Shown here: piece by piece, positions 26,027-34,915 of the stretch
Numbering within the stretch: the stretch's first letter is position 1
Layout: the number at the start of each line of letters is the position of its first letter
Assembly: GCA_022821065.1 (NCBI GenBank)
Contig: JAJEEK010000008.1
Location: forward strand, 1 to 64,000
Reading direction: 5' to 3'
Length of the DNA: 64,000 nucleotides
Origin: Candidatus Poribacteria bacterium
GTDB lineage: Bacteria > Poribacteria > WGA-4E > WGA-3G
The notes under the pieces: generated by a model
What the model saw: only the letters and a program-made list of their open reading frames with translations
Database searches by the model: none
What the model was told of the DNA's origin: nothing
Program-made: the position numbers and the translations under genes

Positions 26027-29000
26027 ATGGCAATTCGTGTAGCTATCAATCACAAATCCCTTTACCAATACGACCGGCTTGTCAACTTGTCGCCGCACGT
26101 TTTTCGATTGAGACCCGCTGTTCACTGCCGAACACCTGTCCAGGCGTATTCACTTAAAATTGAACCTGAAAACCACTTCATTAATTGGCAGCAGGACCCA
26201 TTCGGCAATTATCAAGCGCGCGTTGTTTTTCAAGAACCTACACGCGCCTTATCGATTGAAGTTGACCTTGTCGCGGACATGACCGTGATCAATCCGTTTG
26301 ATTTCTTCCTCGAAACAGGTGCCGAACACTTTCCATTTGTCTATGAAACGCAGCTGAGAAAAGAATTAACCCCATTCCTTGAAGTGAAAGAGAATGGTCC
26401 ACTGCTGACAGCGTGGTTAGCAGATATCCCGCGTACGAAGAAGAAAATGATTGATTTTCTCGTTGACATCAATCGGTCGCTGTCGGAAAATGTGAAGTAC
26501 ACGATTCGGATGGAACCCGGGGTACAATCCTGTGAGGAAACATTAGAAAAGCAGATTGGCTCATGCCGAGATACAGGTTGGTTACTCGTCCAGACCCTAC
26601 GCCATCTCGGTTTAGCCGCCCGATTCGTCTCCGGATACCTCGTGCAACTTGTCGCTGATCAGGAACCCGTAGAGGGACCCGTCGGCCCGCTCCAAGATTT
26701 CACTGATTTGCACGCGTGGTGTGAGGTTTATGCACCCGGAGCAGGATGGATAGGTCTCGACCCGACATCTGGGTTATTCGCCGGTGAGGGACATATCCCA
26801 TTGGCGTGTGTGGCAGATCCAGTAAGTGCAGCACCCGTCACCGGTTATACCGACCCGTGTGAAACAGAATTCACCTATAGCAACACCGTTCAGCGTATCC
26901 ACGAAGACCCGCGTGTCACGAAGCCCTACACGGAGATACAATGGACAGCGATTAATACCCTCGGGCACCAAGTGGACGAAGAGATAATCCGAAACGACAT
27001 TCGATTGACAATGGGCGGCGAACCCACTTTTGTATCGATTGACGATACAGACAGTCCAGAATGGGACACGGAAGCCGACAGCCCAAGGAAAAGAGAATTA
27101 GGTGCTGCACTCTTGCGGCGTTTGCGGGATAGTTTCGCACCCGGTGGCGTACTTTATTATGGACAGGGAAAATGGTACCCGGGTGAACCGTTACCACGTT
27201 GGAAGTTCGGATGTTTTTGGCGCAAAGATGGGGTGCCTGTTTGGCAGAATGATAAATATCTCGCCGACCCTCACAAAGACTATGGCTTCGGTATCGCAGA
27301 CGCTGAACGATTCGTCCGTCACCTCACGGAACTATTGCGAATCACACCAGATTCGATACTACCGGCGTACGAAGACACGCTCTATTTCCTCTGGACGGAG
27401 GATAGACTCCCTGTTAATATTAATCCGCTTGATTTTGACTTCAAAGAAGCATCCGAGCGGCATCGGCTCGCCGAGTTACTGCAGACAGAGACCCTTGATG
27501 AACCGATCGGCTACGTTCTACCGTTACGCTGGGATCTCGTGGACGATGCTTGGGAGAGTTGTGTCTGGCGTTTTAAGGGTGAACGTATGTTCCTGATCCC
27601 CGGTGATTCGCCGATGGGACTTCGTCTGCCGTTGGAATCTATACAGTGGGTGCCGCCTGAAGCGCGGGATCCGGCTTACGAACGCGATCCGCTTGAACCG
27701 CGCGAAGAAGCCATCGGCAGTCGGCAAAGAGGCAGTCAGCAAAGAAACCGAAAGCCGAAAGCCGAAAGCCATTCTTTTTTTCAGACCGCCCTCTGCGTTG
27801 AGCCGCGGGAAGGTCGGCTGCACATCTTTATACCCCCATTGACGCATTTAGAACACTATCTTTCTCTCCTTGAAGCGATTGAAGCGACAACTAAAACCTT
27901 AGACATACCTGTGGTCCTTGAAGGATATGAGGTGCCTCACGATTCGCGGATTCAATCCTTGAGCGTAACACCTGACCCGGGTGTGATTGAGGTGAATATC
28001 CATCCTGCGGAAAATTGGGATCAACTCGTCCATAATACCACAACGCTTTACGAACAAGCACGGTTAGCCAAATTGAGTGCCGAAAAATTTATGTTAGACG
28101 GTCGGCATACTGGAACAGGCGGCGGCAACCACATCATCATCGGCGGCCGTACCCCAGCCGAGAGCCCTCTTTTACGGCAACCTGACCTATTGCGCAGCTT
28201 TATAACATATTGGCAACACCATCCAGGTTTGTCGTACCTTTTTTCAGGGACCTTCATCGGCCCGACGAGCCAAGCACCGCGTATAGATGAAGGACGCGGC
28301 GAACAACTCTATGAACTTGAGGTCGCTTTTGCTCAGATTCCTGAACGGGCGACACAAGAAAATGTACCGCCTTGGTTGATTGATCGGCTCCTACGGCACC
28401 TGTTGGTAGACCTTACAGGCAACACGCATCGTGCGGAATTCTGTATTGATAAACTCTATTCTCCGGATTCGGCGAGTGGACGGCTTGGACTTTTGGAGAT
28501 GCGCGCTTTCGAGATGCCACCACATTCACAGATGAGCATTGTGCAGATGCTGCTCATTCGTGCCTTAGTTGCCAAATTCTGGGATACACCTTACAAAGGC
28601 AAATTGGTACGCTGGGGGACGGAACTACACGACAGATTTATGCTGCACCACTACGTCCGCGCTGACATACAAGAGGTCGTTACAGAACTTCAAGAAGCAG
28701 GCTATCCGTTTGAGATGGCATGGTTAGACCCGTTCTTTGAATTCCGGTTCCCGAAATTAGGGACTGTCAACATAAAAGATATTGAACTCGAATTGCGGAT
28801 GGCGATTGAACCGTGGCATGTATTAGGTGAGGAGGTAACACGTGCGGGGACCTCGCGTTTCGTCGATTCTTCTGTCGAACGGATGCAGGTACGAGTGAGT
28901 CGATTGACGGATTCCCGATACATCGTTACATGCAACGGACGGCAATTAATCTTGCACAATACAGGCACACACGGAGAATATGTCGGTGGGGTGCGCTACC

Positions 29001-29356
29001 GCGCGTGGCAACCGCCATCAGCCTTACATCCGACGATCGGGGTACATTCGCCACTTGTGTTTGACGTTATTGACACGTGGAACGGACGCTCTGTCGGTGG
29101 CTGTACCTATCATGTTTCCCATCCCGGCGGGAGACATTACGACACCTTTCCTGTCAACGCTTACGAGGCAGAGGCGCGCCGCACAAGTCGGTTCGGGACA
29201 GATGGACATACGCCAAGCACAATCCAAACGCAACCGACGGGGCCAGCAGTTGGAAGTTTTGTTGCTGAAGGCACATTACCGGGACCCGTAAATATTCCAC
29301 CAGAAGAGGCAAATGCCGAGTATCCGTACACATTAGACCTCCGCCGAACTTTTTAA
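26027..29356 (+). CDS. Transglutaminase-like/DUF2126 fusion protein
   Basis: The 1109-residue protein starts at the ATG at 26027 (GGAGGG upstream), not at earlier in-frame codons inside the previous gene. Residues 1-290 form a bacterial transglutaminase-like unit with catalytic triad C180 (GSCRDTGW), H229 (DLHAWCEVY) and D245 (GLDPTSG). The rest is DUF2126, with TMGGEPTFVS, LYYGQGKWYPGEPLPRW, GTGGGNHIIIGG and RAFEMPPH. These fusions accompany ATP-grasp/alpha-E genes and are thought to process peptides. Residues ~558-585 are a repeat-encoded insertion (SRQRGSQQRNRKPKAESHS) within DUF2126. Confidence 0.9.
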   Translation: MAIRVAINHKSLYQYDRLVNLSPHVFRLRPAVHCRTPVQAYSLKIEPENHFINWQQDPFGNYQARVVFQEPTRALSIEVDLVADMTVINPFDFFLETGAEHFPFVYETQLRKELTPFLEVKENGPLLTAWLADIPRTKKKMIDFLVDINRSLSENVKYTIRMEPGVQSCEETLEKQIGSCRDTGWLLVQTLRHLGLAARFVSGYLVQLVADQEPVEGPVGPLQDFTDLHAWCEVYAPGAGWIGLDPTSGLFAGEGHIPLACVADPVSAAPVTGYTDPCETEFTYSNTVQRIHEDPRVTKPYTEIQWTAINTLGHQVDEEIIRNDIRLTMGGEPTFVSIDDTDSPEWDTEADSPRKRELGAALLRRLRDSFAPGGVLYYGQGKWYPGEPLPRWKFGCFWRKDGVPVWQNDKYLADPHKDYGFGIADAERFVRHLTELLRITPDSILPAYEDTLYFLWTEDRLPVNINPLDFDFKEASERHRLAELLQTETLDEPIGYVLPLRWDLVDDAWESCVWRFKGERMFLIPGDSPMGLRLPLESIQWVPPEARDPAYERDPLEPREEAIGSRQRGSQQRNRKPKAESHSFFQTALCVEPREGRLHIFIPPLTHLEHYLSLLEAIEATTKTLDIPVVLEGYEVPHDSRIQSLSVTPDPGVIEVNIHPAENWDQLVHNTTTLYEQARLAKLSAEKFMLDGRHTGTGGGNHIIIGGRTPAESPLLRQPDLLRSFITYWQHHPGLSYLFSGTFIGPTSQAPRIDEGRGEQLYELEVAFAQIPERATQENVPPWLIDRLLRHLLVDLTGNTHRAEFCIDKLYSPDSASGRLGLLEMRAFEMPPHSQMSIVQMLLIRALVAKFWDTPYKGKLVRWGTELHDRFMLHHYVRADIQEVVTELQEAGYPFEMAWLDPFFEFRFPKLGTVNIKDIELELRMAIEPWHVLGEEVTRAGTSRFVDSSVERMQVRVSRLTDSRYIVTCNGRQLILHNTGTHGEYVGGVRYRAWQPPSALHPTIGVHSPLVFDVIDTWNGRSVGGCTYHVSHPGGRHYDTFPVNAYEAEARRTSRFGTDGHTPSTIQTQPTGPAVGSFVAEGTLPGPVNIPPEEANAEYPYTLDLRRTF
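27703..27775. repeat. Heptad-repeat insertion inside the DUF2126 gene
   Basis: AGAAGCCATCGGCAGTCGGC and CGAAAGCCGAAAGCCGAAAG are the same units as in the intergenic array at 24664. The reading frame is kept. They fall between ERDPLEPRE and FFQTALCVEPRE, which would otherwise be adjacent. Confidence 0.85.
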
Positions 29357-29548
29357 GCTTACCTTGCGGTTTATCAAGTCGGTTTGATGGCACAATGTAC
29401 TCCTTATTATGTCCGCCCCGCACGTTGTTTGGGCTACGTTTCCCTGGTCATAAGCGGATAACCTGTGAAAAAACAGAGACGTTCTCAGTGTACAGGAAAC
29501 CAACGGTTTCATATCCTACAAAGAGGCAACTTGGGTTAGGTATAGACG

Positions 29549-32305
29549 ATGCAACAATCAGATACAAGAGATTGGAAGGTGATAGGCGACAGTTATTACG
29601 CCGCTATTTCAGCAAATTCGCCTCACGGTGAACAAACTGATGAAATGCTGGGGCGAGATCAGCGGATCAATCCGCATTGGTTGAGTTTCATGCAGGCACT
29701 CAACACCCTCGGACTGGCAGAGATGGAATCGCGGCATCAGGAAGTGCAACGCCTGCTCCGTGAGAATGGGGTCACCTACGTTGTACACGGCGAACAGCAC
29801 GGGCATCGTCCATGGGAATTGGATCCTATCCCTCTGATTATTTCAAGTACGGATTGGGAAGCTATCTCTGCCGGTCTCACGCAGCGTGCTGAGCTGCTCA
29901 ATCTGATTCTGATAGACCTTTATGGGGAGCGGCGTTTAATCAAAGATGGATTGATACCCCCAGAGGTAGTTTATACACACGCTGGATTTTTACGCCCCTG
30001 TTCTGGGCTTATCCCGTCCGGGTTCCCGTTTCTCTTGAGTTACGCCGCCGATTTGGCGCGCGGACCGGACGGTAGGATGTGGGTACTTAGCGACAGGACA
30101 CAGGCACCAGCGGGTGCCAGTTATGCCCTTGAAAATCGAACGGCTCTTGCTCGGGCACTGCCCAACCTTTTTGGCGAGGTCGGTGTTCATCGACTCGCTT
30201 CCTTTTTCCGTTCACTACAGAACAGTCTATTCGAGTTACCTTATCAATTCGGGCGATCCGAAAGTGCCACCGGAATCGCACAACGCCAAACGCATAATCC
30301 GCATATCGTCGTGCTAACGCCTGGTCCGTTGAACGAGACTTACTTTGAACACGCTTATATCGCAAACTATCTCGGTTATACACTCGTGCAAGGCAATGAC
30401 TTGACAGTATGGGATGGACGGGTCTGGTTGAAATCTATTGATGGCTTACGACCCGTTGATGTTATTCTCCGACGGGTGGACGACATCTTTTGTGATCCGT
30501 TGGAACTCCGACAAGACTCTCGTCTCGGTGTCGCTGGGTTGTTAGAAGCGATTCGACAGGGAAACGTGATTGTCGTCAATCCGCCCGGCAGTGGTGCTTT
30601 GGAAAACCCAAGCTTGATGCCGTTCCTACCGAAGATCGCAAGGCAGCTAATGGGTGAAGACTTACGTCTCCCATCCGTCGCTACTTGGTGGTGCGGGGAA
30701 CCGAAGCAGCGAGATTATGTACTGGCAAACCTTAAGACACTGGTCATCAAACCCATTTATCGTCAACCCGGTAGCCGTTCACTGTTTGGGGCTGAACTGA
30801 GCGATGCCGAACTCGAAACGCTCCGGGCGAAGATCATCGCAGAACCGCACCGCTATGTCGGGCAGGAATATATTCGCTTCTCGACGACACCTTCGCTGAT
30901 TGAAGGTAAACTTGAACCGCGCCGCGCGGTTCTCCGAGCTTTTTTGTTCGCAGAAAAAGATGGATATACTGTGATGCCGGGTGGACTGACGCGCTGTGAG
31001 AGCGAGACAGAAGCATTGACAGTCTCAATCCAAAACGGGGGCGTTAGTAAAGATACATGGATTCTCACCCCTGAGTCTGAACCGCATATCAGTTTATGGC
31101 AACAACGGACGGGACGGCGGCAAACCGCAGAGGCATCTGGCGTACTATCAAGTCGGGCAGCTGAAAATCTATTTTGGGTGGGACGTTATGCAGAACGCGC
31201 CGAAGGACACGCGCGTCTGCTCCGAATTATGCTTGATAAAGTCAAGATGGACAAGATGGGGTTAGAGGCATCACGTTTAGGGCAGGTAGCACCCGCTACA
31301 CCCACCCCGGAGACCCTCGGCAAAGAAGCCGAAAGCCGAAAGCCGAAAGCCGAAAGCCATTCTTCCGAACTCATCTATCTCCGCAGTATGCTCCGTTCTC
31401 TGACGGGCCTAACGTCTTCACACCCGGGTTTTGCTGACAAAGGTGAACAATCTTTAGAAAGTGAACTCCTCTCAATCATGCTCGATACAGCAAATAGTGG
31501 GAGTTTGGTGTCAACGCTTCAGGCACTCCTCAGTGCCGCTTATGCAGTCCGGGACCGTTGGTCTACCGATACATGGCGTGTGATGAATCGTATTGAAGAT
31601 CTCTGCACGGACCTTGAAAAAAGTGCCCCTAAAGATGGAAATCTGGATGTAAGGGCTGGGTTACCCAGCCCTTACACTGATCTCGTGCTACAAGAGGCGG
31701 AATTGGCATCACTTGATCAACTCATGATTTTTCTTTCCGCATTGAGTGGACTTAATGCCGAAAACATGACGCAAACGGTCGGTTGGATTAGTTTGGATAT
31801 GGGGCGGCGCATTGAACGTTCGCTCCTTCTCATTGTGCTGTGTCGTTCAAGCCTCGTTGCTGTTCAAGACGAGTGGATCGAAGATCTTCTCCTTGAGTCT
31901 GTCCTCGCTGCCGCTGAAAGTCTAATTACCTATCGCCGACGTTATCGTTCAGAACTCCACTTTCCCACGGCACTGGAATTACTGCTGCTTGATGAAAATA
32001 ACCCGCGCTCGCTCCTCTATCAGTTGAAACGACTTGAAGCACATATTCGTGTACTACCCAGAGAAAAACTCCGCTATCGGTTGAGCGAAGAGGAACAACT
32101 GATCTTAGAGGCACTAACGCAGCTGCAGCTTTCTAATACAATCGAATTGGCAGCGCATTCAGACCGAACAACACAGCGGACAGGATTAGAAAAACTCCTG
32201 GTCCGTCTCGCGCAAATACTGATTGATATTTCCGATGTCCTAACACAGACCTATTTCAGTCATGTCCAGAGACCGCAACAACTAACAACAACCGATAGCT
32301 TCTAA
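29549..32305 (+). CDS. Fused circularly permuted ATP-grasp and alpha-E protein
   Basis: This 918-residue fusion repeats the first two operon genes in one chain. Residues ~1-510 are the ATP-grasp part (MWVLSDRTQAPAGASYALEN, VILRRVDDIFCDPLELR, VMPGGLTRCE). Residues ~530-905 are alpha-E (SRAAENLFWVGRYAERAEGH, DENNPRSLLYQL). Two repeat insertions fall within the alpha-E part: a heptad array near residues 590-606 (ESRKPKAESHSS) and a 27-bp palindrome near 701-709 (RAGLPSPY). The start at 29549 has only a weak ribosome site. The fusion is known in related operons; its peptide substrate is unknown. Confidence 0.9.
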   Translation: MQQSDTRDWKVIGDSYYAAISANSPHGEQTDEMLGRDQRINPHWLSFMQALNTLGLAEMESRHQEVQRLLRENGVTYVVHGEQHGHRPWELDPIPLIISSTDWEAISAGLTQRAELLNLILIDLYGERRLIKDGLIPPEVVYTHAGFLRPCSGLIPSGFPFLLSYAADLARGPDGRMWVLSDRTQAPAGASYALENRTALARALPNLFGEVGVHRLASFFRSLQNSLFELPYQFGRSESATGIAQRQTHNPHIVVLTPGPLNETYFEHAYIANYLGYTLVQGNDLTVWDGRVWLKSIDGLRPVDVILRRVDDIFCDPLELRQDSRLGVAGLLEAIRQGNVIVVNPPGSGALENPSLMPFLPKIARQLMGEDLRLPSVATWWCGEPKQRDYVLANLKTLVIKPIYRQPGSRSLFGAELSDAELETLRAKIIAEPHRYVGQEYIRFSTTPSLIEGKLEPRRAVLRAFLFAEKDGYTVMPGGLTRCESETEALTVSIQNGGVSKDTWILTPESEPHISLWQQRTGRRQTAEASGVLSSRAAENLFWVGRYAERAEGHARLLRIMLDKVKMDKMGLEASRLGQVAPATPTPETLGKEAESRKPKAESHSSELIYLRSMLRSLTGLTSSHPGFADKGEQSLESELLSIMLDTANSGSLVSTLQALLSAAYAVRDRWSTDTWRVMNRIEDLCTDLEKSAPKDGNLDVRAGLPSPYTDLVLQEAELASLDQLMIFLSALSGLNAENMTQTVGWISLDMGRRIERSLLLIVLCRSSLVAVQDEWIEDLLLESVLAAAESLITYRRRYRSELHFPTALELLLLDENNPRSLLYQLKRLEAHIRVLPREKLRYRLSEEEQLILEALTQLQLSNTIELAAHSDRTTQRTGLEKLLVRLAQILIDISDVLTQTYFSHVQRPQQLTTTDSF
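31315..31366. repeat. Heptad-repeat insertion inside the alpha-E region
   Basis: Three perfect tandem AGCCGAA-type units plus flanks read in frame as AEAESRKPKAESHSS-like sequence. The unit matches those at 24664 and 27703. Confidence 0.85.
31649..31675. repeat. 27-bp palindromic repeat, copy 2 (inside a gene)
   Basis: GTAAGGGCTGGGT with a central T and its complement. It lies in frame within the fused ATP-grasp/alpha-E gene and encodes VRAGLPSPY. Confidence 0.9.
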
Positions 32306-32329
32306 CACAGACACAGCGTGTCTAACATA

Positions 32330-33238
32330 ATGCGCTATTATAAAATTATCCATAAAACCGAATACAGCTACAAGCAGCCGGTGAACCTCTGCTATAACGA
32401 AGCACGTTTGACCCCGCGCACCTCTGCATACCAACGTTGCAACGACAGCGAATTCGTTGTTGAACCTGAACCGCGGGAGTGTCGGGAACGCGAGGACTTT
32501 TTCGGAAACACCGTCTACTACTTCACAATCCAGCAGCCACACAATCAACTCACCGTTACGGTCACGAGTCGCGTAGAGGTTAAAGAGAAAGAAAAACATC
32601 CAAATTTCTCTTGTAGGGGGCTGGGTAACCCAGCTCCTACTGCTTGGGAGACCGTGCGTCAGCAGCTACACGCAGGTTCGGACGCAGAAACTTTAGAGGT
32701 CCGGCAGTACGTTCTCAATTCGCCCATGATTCCGACGATTCCCGAACTCCACACTTATGCCAAGAAATCCTTTAGCGCGGGACGACCGTTACTGGAAGCC
32801 GTCGAGGATTTAAGCACCCGTCTTTACAGCGATTTCACCTACGATCCAGGTTTTACTACGATAGCAACACCCCTTACAGATGTACTAAAACATCGTCGCG
32901 GTGTCTGCCAAGATTTTGCGCACCTCGGTATCGGATGCCTACGTACGTTAGGACTCCCCGCACGCTACGTTAGCGGTTATATTGAAACAGACCCACCACC
33001 GGATCAAGCACCGTTAGTGGGTGCTGACGCATCGCATGCTTGGTTCTCTGTCTATCTCCCGCAACTCGGATGGGTAGATTTCGACCCGACAAATAACCAG
33101 ATGCCTGCCGATCAGCACATCACCGTCGCATGGGGTAGAGACTATGCGGATGTAACACCCTTAAAAGGGGTCGTTTTCGGGAGCGGCACCCATCAATTAT
33201 CTGTTTCTGTGGATTGCAAACGGGAGAGGAAAGAATAG
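32330..33238 (+). CDS. Transglutaminase-like cysteine protease
   Basis: The 302-residue transglutaminase-like protein has catalytic triad C193 (RRGVCQDFAHLG), H236 (ASHAWFSVY) and D252 (VDFDPTN). The N-terminal part, RYYKIIHKTEYSYKQPV, is the standard bacterial transglutaminase N-domain. The ATG at 32330 fits the family start; an upstream GTG at 32318 is possible, and no strong ribosome site is seen. Copy 3 of the palindrome lies in frame near residues 95-104 (CRGLGNPAPT). It closes the ATP-grasp operon, 24 bases after the fusion gene. The likely role is cleavage or cross-linking of the operon's peptide product. Confidence 0.9.
   Translation: MRYYKIIHKTEYSYKQPVNLCYNEARLTPRTSAYQRCNDSEFVVEPEPRECREREDFFGNTVYYFTIQQPHNQLTVTVTSRVEVKEKEKHPNFSCRGLGNPAPTAWETVRQQLHAGSDAETLEVRQYVLNSPMIPTIPELHTYAKKSFSAGRPLLEAVEDLSTRLYSDFTYDPGFTTIATPLTDVLKHRRGVCQDFAHLGIGCLRTLGLPARYVSGYIETDPPPDQAPLVGADASHAWFSVYLPQLGWVDFDPTNNQMPADQHITVAWGRDYADVTPLKGVVFGSGTHQLSVSVDCKRERKE
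32613..32640. repeat. Palindromic repeat, copy 3 (inside a gene, 28 bp)
   Basis: A slightly diverged and one base longer copy (GTAGGGGGCTGGGTAACCC, then AGCTCCTAC). It is in frame in the transglutaminase gene. Confidence 0.85.
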
Positions 33239-33251
33239 TTGTCAGTTCACT

Positions 33252-33278
33252 GTAGGGGTTGGGTTACCCAGCCCCTAC
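33252..33278. repeat. 27-bp palindromic repeat, copy 4
   Basis: Intergenic copy (GTAGGGGTTGGGT with central T) between the transglutaminase and MazG-like genes. Confidence 0.9.
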
Positions 33279-33301
33279 AGTTGGTAAGAATGGCTATCAG
33301 T

Positions 33302-33321
33302 ACCGCAAGGAAAATTAAAAT
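33302..33321 (+). promoter_or_regulatory. Recurrent RBS leader (ACCGCAAGGAAAATTAAAAT)
   Basis: It abuts the ATG of the MazG-like gene. AAGAATGGCTATC lies just upstream at 33286-33298, as in the array at 24664. Confidence 0.6.
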
Positions 33322-33606
33322 ATGACGATTGAGGCGTTTCAGAAGCAGATAGAAGCGATTTATTATGAGCGTGATGCAGAACGAGGCGTACCGCTGACCT
33401 TCACGTGGTTTGTTGAGGAGGTCGGCGAATTGGCGAAAGAGATCCGCAAGCAACCCCAGGATATGGAACGACTTCGTGAGGAATTCGCCGATGTATTTGC
33501 ATGGCTCGCCACATTAGCGAGTTTGCTCGGTATTTCCTTAGAAGATGCCGCACAAATCTATGCACAAGGGTGTCCTAAATGTGAAGCAGCCCCTTGCAGC
33601 TGTTAA
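33322..33606 (+). CDS. MazG-like nucleotide pyrophosphohydrolase
   Basis: The 94-residue all-alpha protein has the two acidic metal-binding motifs of MazG/dUTPase-like enzymes: EEVGE at 32-36 and EEFAD at 53-57. These enzymes hydrolyse nucleoside triphosphates to monophosphates. The C-terminal tail has four cysteines (CPKCEAAPCSC), possibly a zinc site; this is unusual for stand-alone MazG. It is preceded by a recurrent leader that includes AAGGA. Whether it is functionally linked to the upstream ATP-grasp operon is uncertain. Confidence 0.88.
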   Translation: MTIEAFQKQIEAIYYERDAERGVPLTFTWFVEEVGELAKEIRKQPQDMERLREEFADVFAWLATLASLLGISLEDAAQIYAQGCPKCEAAPCSC

Positions 33607-33620
33607 TTCGCGCGGTGGGC

Positions 33621-34892
33621 TTAGTTTCCACTCAGGAACTGATCAAAGTTGCCGCCGAATAGGTTGTTGACATCCCGTTCGATTTCTGACGCGGTAATCG
33701 TCCACCCGACATCAAGAAGCGTTTGGTATTTTTCCACCAGAACGTCGGCGATAATCCGACGCGAGTGTTTCCACTTGTAGAGGAGTTGATCCAAAATACG
33801 GGCATCGGAATGCTGTGGAATGATGCTCAGACCGAGCAACTCAATCCGTTCACGTGTAATCTCCTCAATAATGCTTGGATTGTTCATAAACCACCAGCAT
33901 CCGAAGATCATCAGATTCTTGAATTTGCGCCCGATGACACACAACTCGTGCTGGTTTTCACGCGACAGCAGGGTTACGAGGAACTTATTGTCTGGATTTT
34001 CACGGAGTAGCGTCTCCAGACTCGTCAGGTCTGCTTTTCCGGTTCCGTCACCTGCCATCTGAAGCTGCGGGTTAACAGCGCGTTTCACACCGATCATCAG
34101 CGCAAACGGGACGTTGAATTCACGAGAGATCGGTAAAATACAGTTGTCAAAGAGCCGTCCAAGGATACCATCGTCAGGATATTGGAAATCTGGTGGGAGT
34201 GAAACTGCCATGTATTTCGGGTTCATCCGTTGAATCCATGTCTCTAAAAACCTGCGAATCTCTTTGTAAGTTTTTTCTGTCGATAGGTTCGGATCAACAT
34301 CGTAGCCGAGACCGCGGAGGTGTTCATACCCGGCTTCTTGGTATGTGTTGATGAGGACATCCATCCGAAGTGCCGCTTCAAAGCGAGCATCCCCAGTATC
34401 TCCCGATTCCCAAACCGGTGCTTCTGCGGGATCAAACGGGTCGTTCGTCATCACCACCTTAGAGACTTTCGCCTGTTCAAAGACTGTATCAATAAAGGTT
34501 TCAACAGTTGTATCCGCAAAGTATTGGCGATAGTCTTGTAGGTTACGCGAACCGACATCCAAACCTAATATATCTAACGTCGTCACGACCCCGCGGCACG
34601 CCTCACTCACCGGTGAGTTCTCGATGAAAAGCGTCTGCCAGATAAGGTCTGCCTGCTCTGTCTTCGTCATCGCCCAAAATTCGTTGTACGAAACGTCCGA
34701 TTTGCGGAAGACTTCAGCGATGAGATAGTGATACGTTAGCAACTCGTCGATACCCCATAGCAACAAGGCACCGAAGGGTGGACTAAAGAGGTGCGTGTGA
34801 ATATCTGTAACGATTTGGTTCTCTACCGTATCCAAAACGGCAGCTTTCAACTGTTCTGTGGTCGCAATTGTCTGTGTATGATTTTCGCGCAT
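33621..34892 (-). CDS. Uronate (glucuronate) isomerase-like protein
   Basis: The 423-residue protein belongs to the amidohydrolase superfamily and resembles glucuronate isomerases. Metal-binding HTH is seen as H32-x-H34 in TDIHTHLFSPPFG; other segments are SKVVMTNDPFDP, MAVSLPPDFQYP, HELCVIGRKFKNLM and GCWWFMNNP. Family members convert glucuronate or galacturonate to keto-sugars, which would suit products of the pectate lyase at 16245, but no other uronate genes are adjacent. It lies at the end of a minus-strand run. Substrate specificity is not proven. Confidence 0.75.
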   Translation of the reverse strand: MRENHTQTIATTEQLKAAVLDTVENQIVTDIHTHLFSPPFGALLLWGIDELLTYHYLIAEVFRKSDVSYNEFWAMTKTEQADLIWQTLFIENSPVSEACRGVVTTLDILGLDVGSRNLQDYRQYFADTTVETFIDTVFEQAKVSKVVMTNDPFDPAEAPVWESGDTGDARFEAALRMDVLINTYQEAGYEHLRGLGYDVDPNLSTEKTYKEIRRFLETWIQRMNPKYMAVSLPPDFQYPDDGILGRLFDNCILPISREFNVPFALMIGVKRAVNPQLQMAGDGTGKADLTSLETLLRENPDNKFLVTLLSRENQHELCVIGRKFKNLMIFGCWWFMNNPSIIEEITRERIELLGLSIIPQHSDARILDQLLYKWKHSRRIIADVLVEKYQTLLDVGWTITASEIERDVNNLFGGNFDQFLSGN

Positions 34893-34915
34893 CTAATCCT
34901 CCAGATCAGAAAATT

